Positions 7,995 to 15,952 of a stretch of DNA of 26,648 nt are shown piece after piece. Within the stretch, counting starts at the first letter, position 1; every line of letters starts with the position of its first letter. The position numbers were made by a program, and so were the translations under genes. Source of the DNA: JAMXLO01 sp035492535 (GTDB lineage: Bacteria > Pseudomonadota > Alphaproteobacteria > Acetobacterales > Acetobacteraceae); assembly GCA_035492535.1 (NCBI GenBank), contig DATJJM010000049.1, forward strand, positions 1-26,648. Reading direction: 5' to 3'. The notes beneath the pieces were generated by a model. That model was not told the DNA's origin. It did not search any database and was given only the letters and a program-made list of their open reading frames with translations.

Positions 7995-9332
7995 ATGTCG
8001 ATACGACGAAAGCTGCCCGCTCTGCCGTCGCTCACTGTCGCAATGCTTGCGATGCTGCTGGCCGGACCGGCCATGGCGCAGCAGAAGACGGAGATCACCT
8101 TCGCTCGCTTCTTTGGTGCCTGCGAAGGCGACTACGGCACGTCGCAGGACGTCGCGCATGCGCGCGGTGAGTGCGGCGTGATGACGACTCTGGTGAACCT
8201 GTTCAATGCCACGAACAAGGACAATATCGTGGTCAAGCCGCAGATCATCGAATGGGGACCGTACTACCAGCAACTCAACGCCCGCATCGCGGCACATGAC
8301 ATCCCCATGATCGCCGTCATGCACACCTCCCAGCTCGGTGATTACACCCGCTACGTGGAGCCGCTCGATGACCTGCTGAAGGAAGCGGGCATCGACGCCA
8401 CGGACTTCACGGCAAACGCGCGCGCCGGGGTGACCGTCGGCGGCAAGATCTACGCCATGCCCTGGGACACGCATTCCTGGCTGTGGCACTTCAACGTCGG
8501 ACTGTTCAAGAAGGCCGGGCTCGTCGATGCGCAGGGTCAGCCGCTGATACCCAGGTCTGTCGACGAGATGATCGCCCAGGGGCAGCAGATGAAGGCGAAG
8601 ACCGGCAAGCCGTACATCATTATCGCAACGTCGGGCGCTGGTGACTTCGCCAACGGTGCGCGCGGCTACTACTCCTGGCTCTACGACCAGAATGGCAGCA
8701 TCTTTCCGAATGGCTATGAAAAAGCCGATTTCAAGACCCCGGAATCGCTCGCCGCATTCAGCGCCTATGAGAAGCTGGCCAAAGCCGACTTGCTCACCAA
8801 AGGCCTGGACGGCGGCGGTGCGATCGGCGCCTTCCTCAACGGCAACGGCGCCGTCTATCTCACCGGCACCTGGCGCATCGATGACTTCCTGGCGGCCTCT
8901 GCAAAGCCTGGATCGCCGCTCTCCGAGGGCTACACCGCGCGCGTCTTCCCCAACCTGTTCAAGACGCAATCCGTGTGGACCGACAACCATAGCTGGGTAC
9001 TGCCGAAGGGAGGCACCAACGCAGAGACACACAAGGCGGCGCTGATCTTCCTGAAGTTCCTGTGGGACCACAATTTCGACTGGGCCCGCGGCGGCGGACA
9101 CCTGCCCGCCAGGCAATCGGTGATGGCGGAATACGCGAAACTGCCGCTGCGCCAGTATGTTGTCGATATTCCCACGTTCGGCCGGGCACTGCCGCACGAG
9201 GTGCACCGTCAGTTCGGCTTCCAGAACATGATCGGTGAGGAGATCGCCAACGTCATCAACACCGGCAAGACCGCGGACCAGGCCGCCGATGCCGCGCAGG
9301 ACCGCAGCGTCGCCCTGCTGCGCGGACGCTGA
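7995..9332 (+). CDS. Extracellular sugar-binding protein of the ABC importer (family 1)
   Basis: A 445-residue periplasmic solute-binding protein. The start is set at the ATG at 7995 because AAGGGAG (7982-7988) lies 6 bases upstream. An in-frame ATG at 7974 would place that ribosome site inside the coding region. The N-terminus is a classic signal peptide (MSIRRKLP, a hydrophobic core, then AGPAMAQQ cleavage). The mature protein starts EITFARFFGACEGDYG and carries the family-1 pattern (UgpB/MalE-like), including the GGKIYAMPWDTHSWLWHFN segment near the ligand cleft. Two Cys residues near the mature N-terminus (in FGACEG and RGECG) could form a disulphide, a feature not usual in MalE. With the GH51 enzyme next door, arabino-oligosaccharides are a plausible ligand (inference). 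Confidence 0.93.
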   Translation: MSIRRKLPALPSLTVAMLAMLLAGPAMAQQKTEITFARFFGACEGDYGTSQDVAHARGECGVMTTLVNLFNATNKDNIVVKPQIIEWGPYYQQLNARIAAHDIPMIAVMHTSQLGDYTRYVEPLDDLLKEAGIDATDFTANARAGVTVGGKIYAMPWDTHSWLWHFNVGLFKKAGLVDAQGQPLIPRSVDEMIAQGQQMKAKTGKPYIIIATSGAGDFANGARGYYSWLYDQNGSIFPNGYEKADFKTPESLAAFSAYEKLAKADLLTKGLDGGGAIGAFLNGNGAVYLTGTWRIDDFLAASAKPGSPLSEGYTARVFPNLFKTQSVWTDNHSWVLPKGGTNAETHKAALIFLKFLWDHNFDWARGGGHLPARQSVMAEYAKLPLRQYVVDIPTFGRALPHEVHRQFGFQNMIGEEIANVINTGKTADQAADAAQDRSVALLRGR

Positions 9333-9386
9333 TCAATCGAACCCGCTCCAGCATAGGTCTGGCGCGGATCCTCCGGAGACACCGAC

Positions 9387-10943
9387 ATGCGCACCGCTCG
9401 CGTCCTGCTGGACCGTGACTTCACCATCGGACGTACCGACCCACGTCTGTTCGGCGCCTTCGTCGAGCACCTGGGTCGCTGCGTATACGGTGGTATATTC
9501 GAACCGGGTCATCCGACCGCCGATGCCAAAGGCTTCCGCCAGGATGTCATGGCGCTGGTCCGTGAGCTGGGCCCCACGATCATGCGGTATCCTGGCGGCA
9601 ACTTCGTCTCTGGCTACAACTGGGAAGACGGTATCGGTCCGGTGGCTGAACGCCCGGCCCGCCTTGACTATGCCTGGTTCTCCACCGAACCGAACACCTT
9701 CGGCACCAATGAGTTCATCGACTGGTGCCGGATGGCCGGTATCGAGCCGATGCTCGCCGTCAATCTCGGCACGCGCGGTCCCCAGGACGCCGGTTATTTC
9801 ATCGAGTACTGCAACCACCCGGGCGGCACCCACTATGCCGACCTGCGCCGCAAGCACGGCTGGGAGCAACCGCATGGCGTGAAGTTCTGGTGCCTGGGCA
9901 ACGAGATGGATGGACCCTGGCAGACCTCCGCGCGCACCGCCGACGAATATGGCCGTATAGCGCAGGAAGCGGCGAAGATCATGAAGTGGGTCGATGGCAC
10001 GATCGAGCTCGCCGCCTGCGGATCCTCGGGCCGCAAGATGCCAACGTTCGGTGCCTGGGAAGATCGCGTATTGGAGCACTGCTTCGATCACGTCGACTGG
10101 ATCAGCCTGCACACCTACCTGAACAACTATGCCGACGACACGCCGGCCTTCCTTGCCAGTTCCGATGCGATGGACAGCTTCATCGAGGAAGTGGTGGCGA
10201 TCGCCGATGCGGTCGCGGCTCGCCGGCGTTCGCGCAAGCGGATCATGCTGAGCTTTGACGAATGGAATGTCTGGTATCGCACGCGTCGCCCGCGTGAGGC
10301 ACGGGTGAAGCCGGGCTGGCCGGTCGCTCCTCCCATTCTGGAAGAGGTCTACGACATGCAGGATGCACTCGCCTTTGGCGGCGCGGCGATCTCCTTGCTG
10401 AACCATGCCGACCGCGTGCGCTGTGCCTGCCTCGCCCAGTTGGTCAACGTCATCGCCCCGATCATGACCGAGCCTGGCGGTCCCGCCTGGCGCCAGACGA
10501 TCTTCTGGCCGTTTGCTGACTTCAGTCGATTTGGACGTGGCGATGTGCTGCGCACGCGGATCACCTGCGACACCTACGACACAGCATATTTCGATCCCGC
10601 CGGCATGGATGACGAGGTCTGCACGCCTCTTGCCGGCGTGCCGTATCTGAAACTCGCGGCGCTTGCCGGCGACGCCGGTGAGCTTACGCTGTTCGCGCTC
10701 AACCGTGAGCTCAGCAGCGAGATGCGGCTGGAGGTCGCGACGCGTGGCTTCGAAGAACTCGCGGTCACCGAGGCGACCACACTGCACGATGCCGATCTGA
10801 AAGCCGCGAATACGCGTGATGCCCAAAATCGGATCAGGCCGACTGCTCTGACTGGCGTATCGGCAGCCGGTGGAACTGTAGTTGCCTCGCTGCCCCCGGC
10901 CTCATGGTCGGTCATCCGTCTGGCCTCGTCCGGCGCGGCCTGA
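9387..10943 (+). CDS. abfA: GH51 alpha-L-arabinofuranosidase
   Basis: A 518-residue protein with the GH51 layout. The acid/base Glu173 is in CLGNEMDGPW and the nucleophile Glu292 in SFDEWNVWY. N-terminal family segments are LFGAFVEHLGR, YGGIFEPGH and MRYPGGNFVSGYNWEDGIGP. The C-terminal third is the expected beta-sandwich. There is no signal peptide, so it should act in the cytoplasm, releasing terminal L-arabinofuranose from short arabino-oligosaccharides or glycosides brought in by the ABC importer just upstream. GGAG (9375-9378) precedes the ATG at 9387 by 8 bases. It follows the binding-protein gene after 54 bp without an obvious terminator, so it probably belongs to the same operon. No arabinose-processing genes are in the window. 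Confidence 0.94.
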   Translation: MRTARVLLDRDFTIGRTDPRLFGAFVEHLGRCVYGGIFEPGHPTADAKGFRQDVMALVRELGPTIMRYPGGNFVSGYNWEDGIGPVAERPARLDYAWFSTEPNTFGTNEFIDWCRMAGIEPMLAVNLGTRGPQDAGYFIEYCNHPGGTHYADLRRKHGWEQPHGVKFWCLGNEMDGPWQTSARTADEYGRIAQEAAKIMKWVDGTIELAACGSSGRKMPTFGAWEDRVLEHCFDHVDWISLHTYLNNYADDTPAFLASSDAMDSFIEEVVAIADAVAARRRSRKRIMLSFDEWNVWYRTRRPREARVKPGWPVAPPILEEVYDMQDALAFGGAAISLLNHADRVRCACLAQLVNVIAPIMTEPGGPAWRQTIFWPFADFSRFGRGDVLRTRITCDTYDTAYFDPAGMDDEVCTPLAGVPYLKLAALAGDAGELTLFALNRELSSEMRLEVATRGFEELAVTEATTLHDADLKAANTRDAQNRIRPTALTGVSAAGGTVVASLPPASWSVIRLASSGAA

Positions 10944-11032
10944 GCCGCGCGTCGCGCCGACCAGACCAAGCGAAGCCTTGACGGAGTTCAGGTGGTCCTC
11001 GCCGCCCCAAGGCACCAGCGATTGGGTGGAAC
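10944..11032 (-). other. Short convergent gap with a possible gene-end relic
   Basis: This 89 bp gap separates two converging genes. Read on the minus strand, one frame encodes an uninterrupted, protein-like stretch with strong G/C third positions (from TQSLVPWGGEDHL to SVKASLGLVGATRG). It is out of frame with the MFS gene that precedes it. It could be the last part of a lost gene, or chance in GC-rich DNA. I do not recognise the protein, and no terminator hairpin with a T-run is visible. Confidence 0.2.
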
Positions 11033-12301
11033 CTATGCCGTCGCAGCGTGCCGCCTTGGAACACCCTTACGGACGAATGACGCAGTTTCTGGCATAAACA
11101 GCGCTAGGACGGCGAGCGCAATTGCGGCAATGATTGCTGCCACGATGAATGCAGCGGAATAACCGGCCCGATCGACTATGACGCCCGCGATTAGGCCACT
11201 GCTGGCCGCGCCAATCCCCTGCAAGGTCGCGACGGATCCCTGGGCGACATTGAAGCGGCCGGTCCCGCGCATGAGGTCTGCAATGATGAGCGGTGTGATC
11301 GCGCCGAAGATCCCGGCGCCGACACCATCCAGCAGCTGCACACCGATGAGCCACCCAGCATGATCCGAGAATGTATAGAGCATGGCGCGGATCGGCAGCA
11401 CCGCAAAGCCGATGAGCAGAATCGGCTTCCGCCCGAGGCGGTCGGCATTGCGGCCGACCATCAGCGCAATTGGCAGCATAATGAACTGGGCGGTGATGAT
11501 GCAGAATGACATCATGGCCGTGGCAATGCCCTGATGGGCGGACGCAAGTTTCTGGCCGACGAGCGGCAGCAGCGGAGCGTTGGCGAGGTGAAACAGCAAC
11601 GCGCAGCAGCCGAAGATGAGCAGGGGCGGGCAGTCGGCAAACACGCGCCACGGTGACGCGGGCGCGGCCAGTGTTTTCGCTCCGTCGCGGGCATCGGCAC
11701 CGCGCGCACGTGCGTGATCGATCGCGGCAGCTGGAATGGACAGCGTCGCGATTGCAGAGAGCGCGGCGAAGATCGGCACGAACAAGAAGACCGCGCGTTG
11801 CGAAAGTGCCCAGCCGACGACTCCGGCCGCGGTGGCGATCGCGATATTGCCGGCATGGTCGAAAGCCGCATTGCGTCCGAGACGGTGGGCAAGCTCCGCT
11901 CGCGCATAGAGGCCAAGTGTGAGAGCCGCGACAGCGGGACCGAACACATCGCCGACTACGGCAATGAGCGTGTTGGCGATCATCACCGGCCAGAAGCGCG
12001 GGATCGCATAGATCACGACCGCGCACACCGCGAGTACCGCGAGCGCGACAACGATGAGACCGCGTTTTGCGCGCGTTGCATCGATAACAGCACCAATGGG
12101 CGCCTGCACCACGAGTCCGAGCAAGCCGCTGACAGTTGTCACCAGGCCGACTCCCGCCTGGCTCCAGTGCTGCTGGGTGATGAGGAATACGTTGAGGTAA
12201 GGACCGAGCGCGCCGCGCACATCGGCAAGCAGAAAGTTGAGGGCATCGAGTGACGCTGAATGAAAGCCCCTCTGCGGGCCCGTGGTGCTCGGCATGGTCA
12301 T
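11033..12301 (-). CDS. MFS transporter, probable efflux permease
   Basis: A 422-residue protein with about 12 predicted hydrophobic helices in two halves. The first helix region contains LNFLLADVRGALGPYLNVFL, and the loop before helix 8 carries GRNADRLGRKPILL, an MFS A-like motif. A GAGGG lies 5 bases upstream of the ATG at 12301; a second ATG at 12295 is less well placed. The N-terminal pattern (ADVRGALGPYLNVFL) recalls a group of MFS proteins found next to arsenic or metal genes, and the gene follows the ArsB-type permease by 43 bp on the same strand. A role in toxic-ion or drug efflux is likely, but the substrate is unknown. Confidence 0.85.
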   Translation of the reverse strand: MTMPSTTGPQRGFHSASLDALNFLLADVRGALGPYLNVFLITQQHWSQAGVGLVTTVSGLLGLVVQAPIGAVIDATRAKRGLIVVALAVLAVCAVVIYAIPRFWPVMIANTLIAVVGDVFGPAVAALTLGLYARAELAHRLGRNAAFDHAGNIAIATAAGVVGWALSQRAVFLFVPIFAALSAIATLSIPAAAIDHARARGADARDGAKTLAAPASPWRVFADCPPLLIFGCCALLFHLANAPLLPLVGQKLASAHQGIATAMMSFCIITAQFIMLPIALMVGRNADRLGRKPILLIGFAVLPIRAMLYTFSDHAGWLIGVQLLDGVGAGIFGAITPLIIADLMRGTGRFNVAQGSVATLQGIGAASSGLIAGVIVDRAGYSAAFIVAAIIAAIALAVLALFMPETASFVRKGVPRRHAATA

Positions 12302-12344
12302 GCAGGCCCTCGCGAATGGCTGGTTGCAGGGCGCAGCGGCGGCG

Positions 12345-13601
12345 TCAGGCCGCCAGGATCAACGCCGCGAGCGCCAGCAACAGTGCTGGCGGCATCACGA
12401 CGAGACCGAGCTTGAAGAATGTGCCGGCGTCGATCTGCAGGCCTTCGCGCCGCAGAACACCAAGCCACAGGATCGTGGCGAGCGAGCCGGTAACCGAGAG
12501 GTTGGGACCGAGATCGACGCCGATGAGGACCGCGCTGGTCACTTGCGGCGGGCTGTGCGCGGCCTGTACGGTGGAGCCGGCGATGAGCCCCGCCGGCAGG
12601 TTGTTCATGAGATTGGAGACCAAGGCGAGCGCAACGCCGCTTGCCCAGGCCGTGCCACTTGCCGACCATGTGACGGCATCCTGCATGAAGGCGCCGAGCA
12701 GCCGGATGAGACCGGTGCGATCGAGTGCTTCGACCAGCACAAAGAGCCCGGCCACCAGCGGCAGCACGCCCCAGGAAATGGCGCCGAGAATGCGCCATGG
12801 CGCGCGGCGCTTGAGCAGCAGGACGATCGCAGCCGTTGTGCCACCGGCGACAAGTGTCGGCAGCCCGAGCGGTTGATCGAGCGCTGAGGCGCCCATGAGA
12901 ACGACCGCAGTCAGAATGGTGCCGGTCGCCGCGATCCGGCCGGAGAATGAGAGCGGCCGCACTTTAGCGTCGGTGGTGATGGTTTGCCGGAGCGCCCGGT
13001 GCTGCGTGAAGCGCAGCATGATGTAGGTCGTCATGATCGCGATCAATGAGGGCAGCGCGTAGCATGGCAGCCATTGCAACAAGGGCGGCACGGTGTTGCC
13101 GTAGATGACGAGATTGGCGGGATTGCTTATCGGCAGCACGAACGACGCGGCGTTGGCGATGAACGCACAGATGAGCATATAGGGAAGCGGGTTTTCGGCT
13201 TTCGCAGTCCGCGCGACCGCCGCCACGGCCGGCGTGAGCACGACGGCGGTCGCATCATTCGACAGGAACACCGTGACGACGGTGCCGCAGGCATAAATGA
13301 GCGTGAACAGCCTGGTCGCCGAACCGCACGCATGTGTTGCCGCCTGCGCCGCCAGCCAGTCAAACAGTCCTTCCTCCCGGGCGACCGCGGCCAGCAGCAT
13401 CATGCCGATGAGGAACAGATAGACATCGGTCCCATGGGCAATTCCACGCCATGCCTCGGCGGCCGGTAGCACGCCGGACAGCACCAGCAGTGCGGCGCCG
13501 GTCACGGCCCAAATCGCCTCCGGCAGCTGCCAGGGGCGCACAATCACACCCCAGGTGGCGAGCGCCGCAATGCTCCAGGTGGCTGCGAGCGCGCTCACCA
13601 C
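12345..13601 (-). CDS. arsB: ArsB/SLC13-type ion permease (arsenite efflux-like)
   Basis: A 418-residue, roughly 12-helix inner-membrane protein. Family signatures are FLSNDATAVVLTPAVAAV in the first half, ISNPANLVIYG, SNLMNNLPAGLIAGS, and GVDLGPNLSVTGSLATILWL in the second half. These match the conserved blocks of ArsB, the arsenite/antimonite:proton antiporter. No arsR, arsC or ArsA gene lies nearby, so the true substrate may be another anion. The best start is a GTG at 13601 (or the adjacent GTG at 13598), with no clear ribosome site. It lies 139 bp downstream of the sigma-54-driven OB-fold protein on the same strand, so it may be part of the two-component system's output (inference). Confidence 0.85.
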   Translation of the reverse strand: MVSALAATWSIAALATWGVIVRPWQLPEAIWAVTGAALLVLSGVLPAAEAWRGIAHGTDVYLFLIGMMLLAAVAREEGLFDWLAAQAATHACGSATRLFTLIYACGTVVTVFLSNDATAVVLTPAVAAVARTAKAENPLPYMLICAFIANAASFVLPISNPANLVIYGNTVPPLLQWLPCYALPSLIAIMTTYIMLRFTQHRALRQTITTDAKVRPLSFSGRIAATGTILTAVVLMGASALDQPLGLPTLVAGGTTAAIVLLLKRRAPWRILGAISWGVLPLVAGLFVLVEALDRTGLIRLLGAFMQDAVTWSASGTAWASGVALALVSNLMNNLPAGLIAGSTVQAAHSPPQVTSAVLIGVDLGPNLSVTGSLATILWLGVLRREGLQIDAGTFFKLGLVVMPPALLLALAALILAA

Positions 13602-13740
13602 TTGTGACCATTGCGGTTGGGGACTTCGATGAGCGCAGGGACGTCGCTGCGATTTCGCGCGCTGTCTTCCTTCAGATGCAGGTCACCGAAATGCGCCCAG
13701 CTGAGAACGGATTCCTCCAGTTGCATGAACTCCGCCCCCC
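13602..13740 (-). other. 139 bp intergenic gap before the ArsB-type gene
   Basis: I see no sigma-54 element, no clear -35/-10 pair and no T-run terminator here. Read-through from the OB-fold gene into the permease gene is therefore possible. Confidence 0.3.
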
Positions 13741-14469
13741 TTACTGGTTCTGAACGGGCGGAGGCGGTGCAACGGCCGGAGGCGGGAGAGGAGGTGCGGC
13801 ACCGATCGCTTGTGGCGGCGGTCCTAAAGGCCCCCGCGGTCCCAGCGGCCCGACATTGACCAGCCGCGCTGCGCTCTCGCCGATCTGCTGGGCGTCAAGC
13901 GCGCGGCCATAAGCGTCGGTGACGCCGTAACCCTGCGCAGCAATGGATTTGCCCGGCTGCAATTCCGATTCAAGCGCGCCGGCTTGGTCCGGCGGCAGAT
14001 GAATTTGCGTGCCGTCGTCGAGCAACGCGCCGTTCAAGTCACCACGCGGCCCGTAGAGCGGCTCGTGCACCCGGCCCTGCACGGTAAGCCAGCGATAGGT
14101 CATCTCGATTGGCGACGGAGGTGTCACGGGCGGTCCTGTATCAACAATTGTCTGTCCTGATGCGCCTGATATCGAGAGGGCCTGGATCAAGGGCAGCGCC
14201 TGGGCCTTGAGCCCGCGCACGGTGACGGTGTCGCCCGGCTTGATTGCGTGCACGAGTTGGGCGCCAAGATGCGGCGGCATATGCACCTGCGTGCCGTCAT
14301 CAAGGATCACGCCATCGACATCACCGCGCGGCGTGAGGCTGTATTGAGCGACCTGGCCCTTGGTAGCCGGCAGTTGCTGTGGATCATATGTCGCAACCGA
14401 CTGCGCTGTGGCGACGCTGGTCGCCAAGGCGAGCAGGCTTGCTGCGAGCAGGATCGGCCTTGTCGTCAT
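13741..14469 (-). CDS. Secreted protein with two OB-fold-like repeats and a Pro-rich tail
   Basis: A 242-residue protein of no family I can name. It starts with a Sec signal peptide (hydrophobic ILLAASLLALATSVA, cleavage near TAQ, residue 23). Two related units follow. Unit 1 (about 38-102) has PRGDVDGVILDDGTQVHMPP; unit 2 (about 130-200) has PRGDLNGALLDDGTQIHLPP. Each unit then carries a PGD/PGK turn and a short strand (TVTVRG, SIAAQG), which suggests small beta-barrels of OB type. Residues 207-242 are Gly/Pro-rich (PLGPRGPLGPPPQ, then a poly-Pro end), perhaps a wall or partner tether. GGAGGA sits about 5 bases before the ATG. A consensus sigma-54 promoter lies 41 bp upstream, so this is the probable output of the adjacent NtrC-type system. 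Confidence 0.82.
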   Translation of the reverse strand: MTTRPILLAASLLALATSVATAQSVATYDPQQLPATKGQVAQYSLTPRGDVDGVILDDGTQVHMPPHLGAQLVHAIKPGDTVTVRGLKAQALPLIQALSISGASGQTIVDTGPPVTPPSPIEMTYRWLTVQGRVHEPLYGPRGDLNGALLDDGTQIHLPPDQAGALESELQPGKSIAAQGYGVTDAYGRALDAQQIGESAARLVNVGPLGPRGPLGPPPQAIGAAPPLPPPAVAPPPPVQNQ

Positions 14470-14509
14470 GCTGTCCTCCGGCTGTGAGGCGATTTCCGTC
14501 AGCCGAAGC

Positions 14510-14524
14510 GCAAGAGCCGTGCCA
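14510..14524 (-). promoter_or_regulatory. Sigma-54 (-24/-12) promoter of the OB-fold protein gene
   Basis: On the minus strand the sequence is TGGCACGGCTCTTGC, a full match to the sigma-54 consensus TGGCAC-N5-TTGC, with the invariant GG and GC dinucleotides correctly spaced (-24 GG at 14523-14522, -12 GC at 14511-14510). Transcription would begin near 14498, giving a leader of about 29 bases with a good ribosome site before the ATG at 14469. It sits in the 79 bp gap directly after the gene for an NtrC-class activator that has an intact GAFTGA loop. Confidence 0.85.
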
Positions 14525-14548
14525 AACTCTAAGGGACTGATTTAACTG

Positions 14549-15952
14549 TCAGGTTGGGGTTTTCTGGTCGGGTTCGTTGTCCTCATTGGGGACGTCGGCC
14601 GTCCCATTTGCGGACGCATCGAGGCCGTAGCGCGCCAGCTTCTGGTAGAGCAGCTGGCGACGGATGCCGAGACGTTCGGCCGCTTGCGTACGATTGCCGC
14701 CGCCCTCCTCCATCGCCCGCCGGATCATCGCAATCTCGATGCGCTCGATCGCTTCGGGCAGCGTGCCCGCGAGCCAGTCGACGGCAAGGGCTGTGCCGTG
14801 TTCTTCCGGCCGCATGGTCAAAAATTCCAGGTCGGCAGCGGTGATCACCGGTCGCCGCACAAGCGTCGCTACGCGCTTCATCGCATTGAGCAGTTCGCGG
14901 ACATTGCCGGGCCAGGAATGTGCGAGCAGGCGCGCGGCCGCATCGGCAGTGAGACGCTTCGCTGCGCCGCTCTCTGCGGCCAGTGCCAGAAAGTGCTCGG
15001 CGAGGGGCACGATATCGGCCAACCGCTCGCGCAGCGGTGGGAGCGGCACGGGCACGACACCAAGCCGGTAATAGAGATCCTCGCGGAAGTGCCCGTCGCG
15101 AACGGCTTGCTCCAGATGGCGATGCGTGGCGGCGATCACGCGCACATCGACCGATACGGACTTGCCGCCCACGGGTGTCACCACGCGTTCCTGCAGGGCG
15201 CGCAACAGCTTCGCCTGCATGGCGAGGTCCATATCGCCGATCTCGTCGAGAAACAGCGTGCCGCCCTCGGCCTCGCGGAAAGAGCCGATGCGATCGCCGA
15301 CGGCTCCGGTAAAGGCTCCGCGCACGTGGCCGAACAGCAAACTCTCAAGCAGTTCGGTCGGGATCGCAGCGCAGTTGACAGCCACGAACGGAGCGCGCGC
15401 GCGCTTTCCATGCCGATGGATGGCACGCGCGACAATCTCCTTGCCGGTGCCGGTTTCGCCACGCAACAACACGGTCGCGTCGCTGTCGGCCAAAAGCCCG
15501 ATCGCCTTTTGAACTTCGCGCATGGCGCCGCTCATGCCGACAAGCTGGTCCGCATCGGCCGATTGAGGCACGCCTGCCGGCACCGCGAGGTCTGTGCGCG
15601 GCAGCATACGTTCAAGAAGTGTGCGCAAGCCGTCGCGGCCAACCGGCTTCGCAAGATGATCGGCGGCGCCGAGCCGCATTGCCTCAATCGTATTGTCGCT
15701 GGTAGGGACCGCCGTAAGAATGGCGACGGGCGGCGCATCATCGCGCGCGCGAATGCGGCGCAGCACATCCATGCCATCCATGCCGGGCATGCGCAGATCG
15801 AGCAGCACCGCATCGGCGCGGTTGCGCGAAAGCCAGGCCAATGCGGCCTCGCCGTTTTCGGCCAGCGCTGGCTGGTGACCGAGGTCGGTCAGGGCCGTCG
15901 CCACGGCACGCCGGAGCGCCGCATCGTCATCCACGATCAGGACGGTTGGCAT
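14549..15952 (-). CDS. NtrC-class sigma-54-dependent response regulator
   Basis: A 467-residue three-domain regulator. The receiver domain (1-120) has the acidic pocket VDDD, the phosphoacceptor Asp52 (LLDLRMPG) and Lys102 (AKPVG). The AAA+ domain (about 135-365) has Walker A GETGTGKE (165-172), the sigma-54-contacting loop GAFTGA (212-217), Walker B LFLDEIGD (233-240) and an arginine-finger region (REDLYYRLGVVPVPLPPLRER, span). The C-terminus carries a Fis-type helix-turn-helix (GNRTQAAERLGIRRQLLYQKL) and then a polar tail of about 20 residues. It should be phosphorylated by the kinase whose gene overlaps it by 16 bp, bind the two dyads in its own 3' end, and open the sigma-54 promoter downstream. 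Confidence 0.95.
   Translation of the reverse strand: MPTVLIVDDDAALRRAVATALTDLGHQPALAENGEAALAWLSRNRADAVLLDLRMPGMDGMDVLRRIRARDDAPPVAILTAVPTSDNTIEAMRLGAADHLAKPVGRDGLRTLLERMLPRTDLAVPAGVPQSADADQLVGMSGAMREVQKAIGLLADSDATVLLRGETGTGKEIVARAIHRHGKRARAPFVAVNCAAIPTELLESLLFGHVRGAFTGAVGDRIGSFREAEGGTLFLDEIGDMDLAMQAKLLRALQERVVTPVGGKSVSVDVRVIAATHRHLEQAVRDGHFREDLYYRLGVVPVPLPPLRERLADIVPLAEHFLALAAESGAAKRLTADAAARLLAHSWPGNVRELLNAMKRVATLVRRPVITAADLEFLTMRPEEHGTALAVDWLAGTLPEAIERIEIAMIRRAMEEGGGNRTQAAERLGIRRQLLYQKLARYGLDASANGTADVPNEDNEPDQKTPT
14579..14616. promoter_or_regulatory. Paired dyads, probable enhancer (UAS) for the NtrC-type regulator
   Basis: Two inverted repeats share the form GTCC-N7-GGAC: 14579-14593 (spacer TCATTGG) and 14601-14615 (spacer CATTTGC; the arm extends to CGTCC/GGACG at 14600-14616). 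Both spacers contain CATT. Their centres are 22 bp apart, about two helical turns, so they lie on the same DNA face. They are roughly 88 and 110 bp upstream of the predicted sigma-54 start, the usual distance for NtrC-class enhancers. They lie inside the 3' end of the regulator's own coding region, in the part encoding its low-complexity C-terminal tail. Confidence 0.65.

Noticed and set aside
7017..9206. 729-codon minus-strand frame over the permease and binding-protein genes
   Set aside because: It is an antisense shadow of three clearly recognised + strand ABC genes, caused by high GC, and shows only low-complexity Arg/Gly/His-rich sequence.
9333..10826. 497-codon minus-strand frame
   Set aside because: It is antisense to the GH51 gene, which has both catalytic Glu motifs.
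13602..13740. Second sigma-54 promoter or GTCC-N7-GGAC dyad in front of the ArsB-type gene
   Set aside because: I looked for both and found neither; only isolated GGGAC stretches occur.
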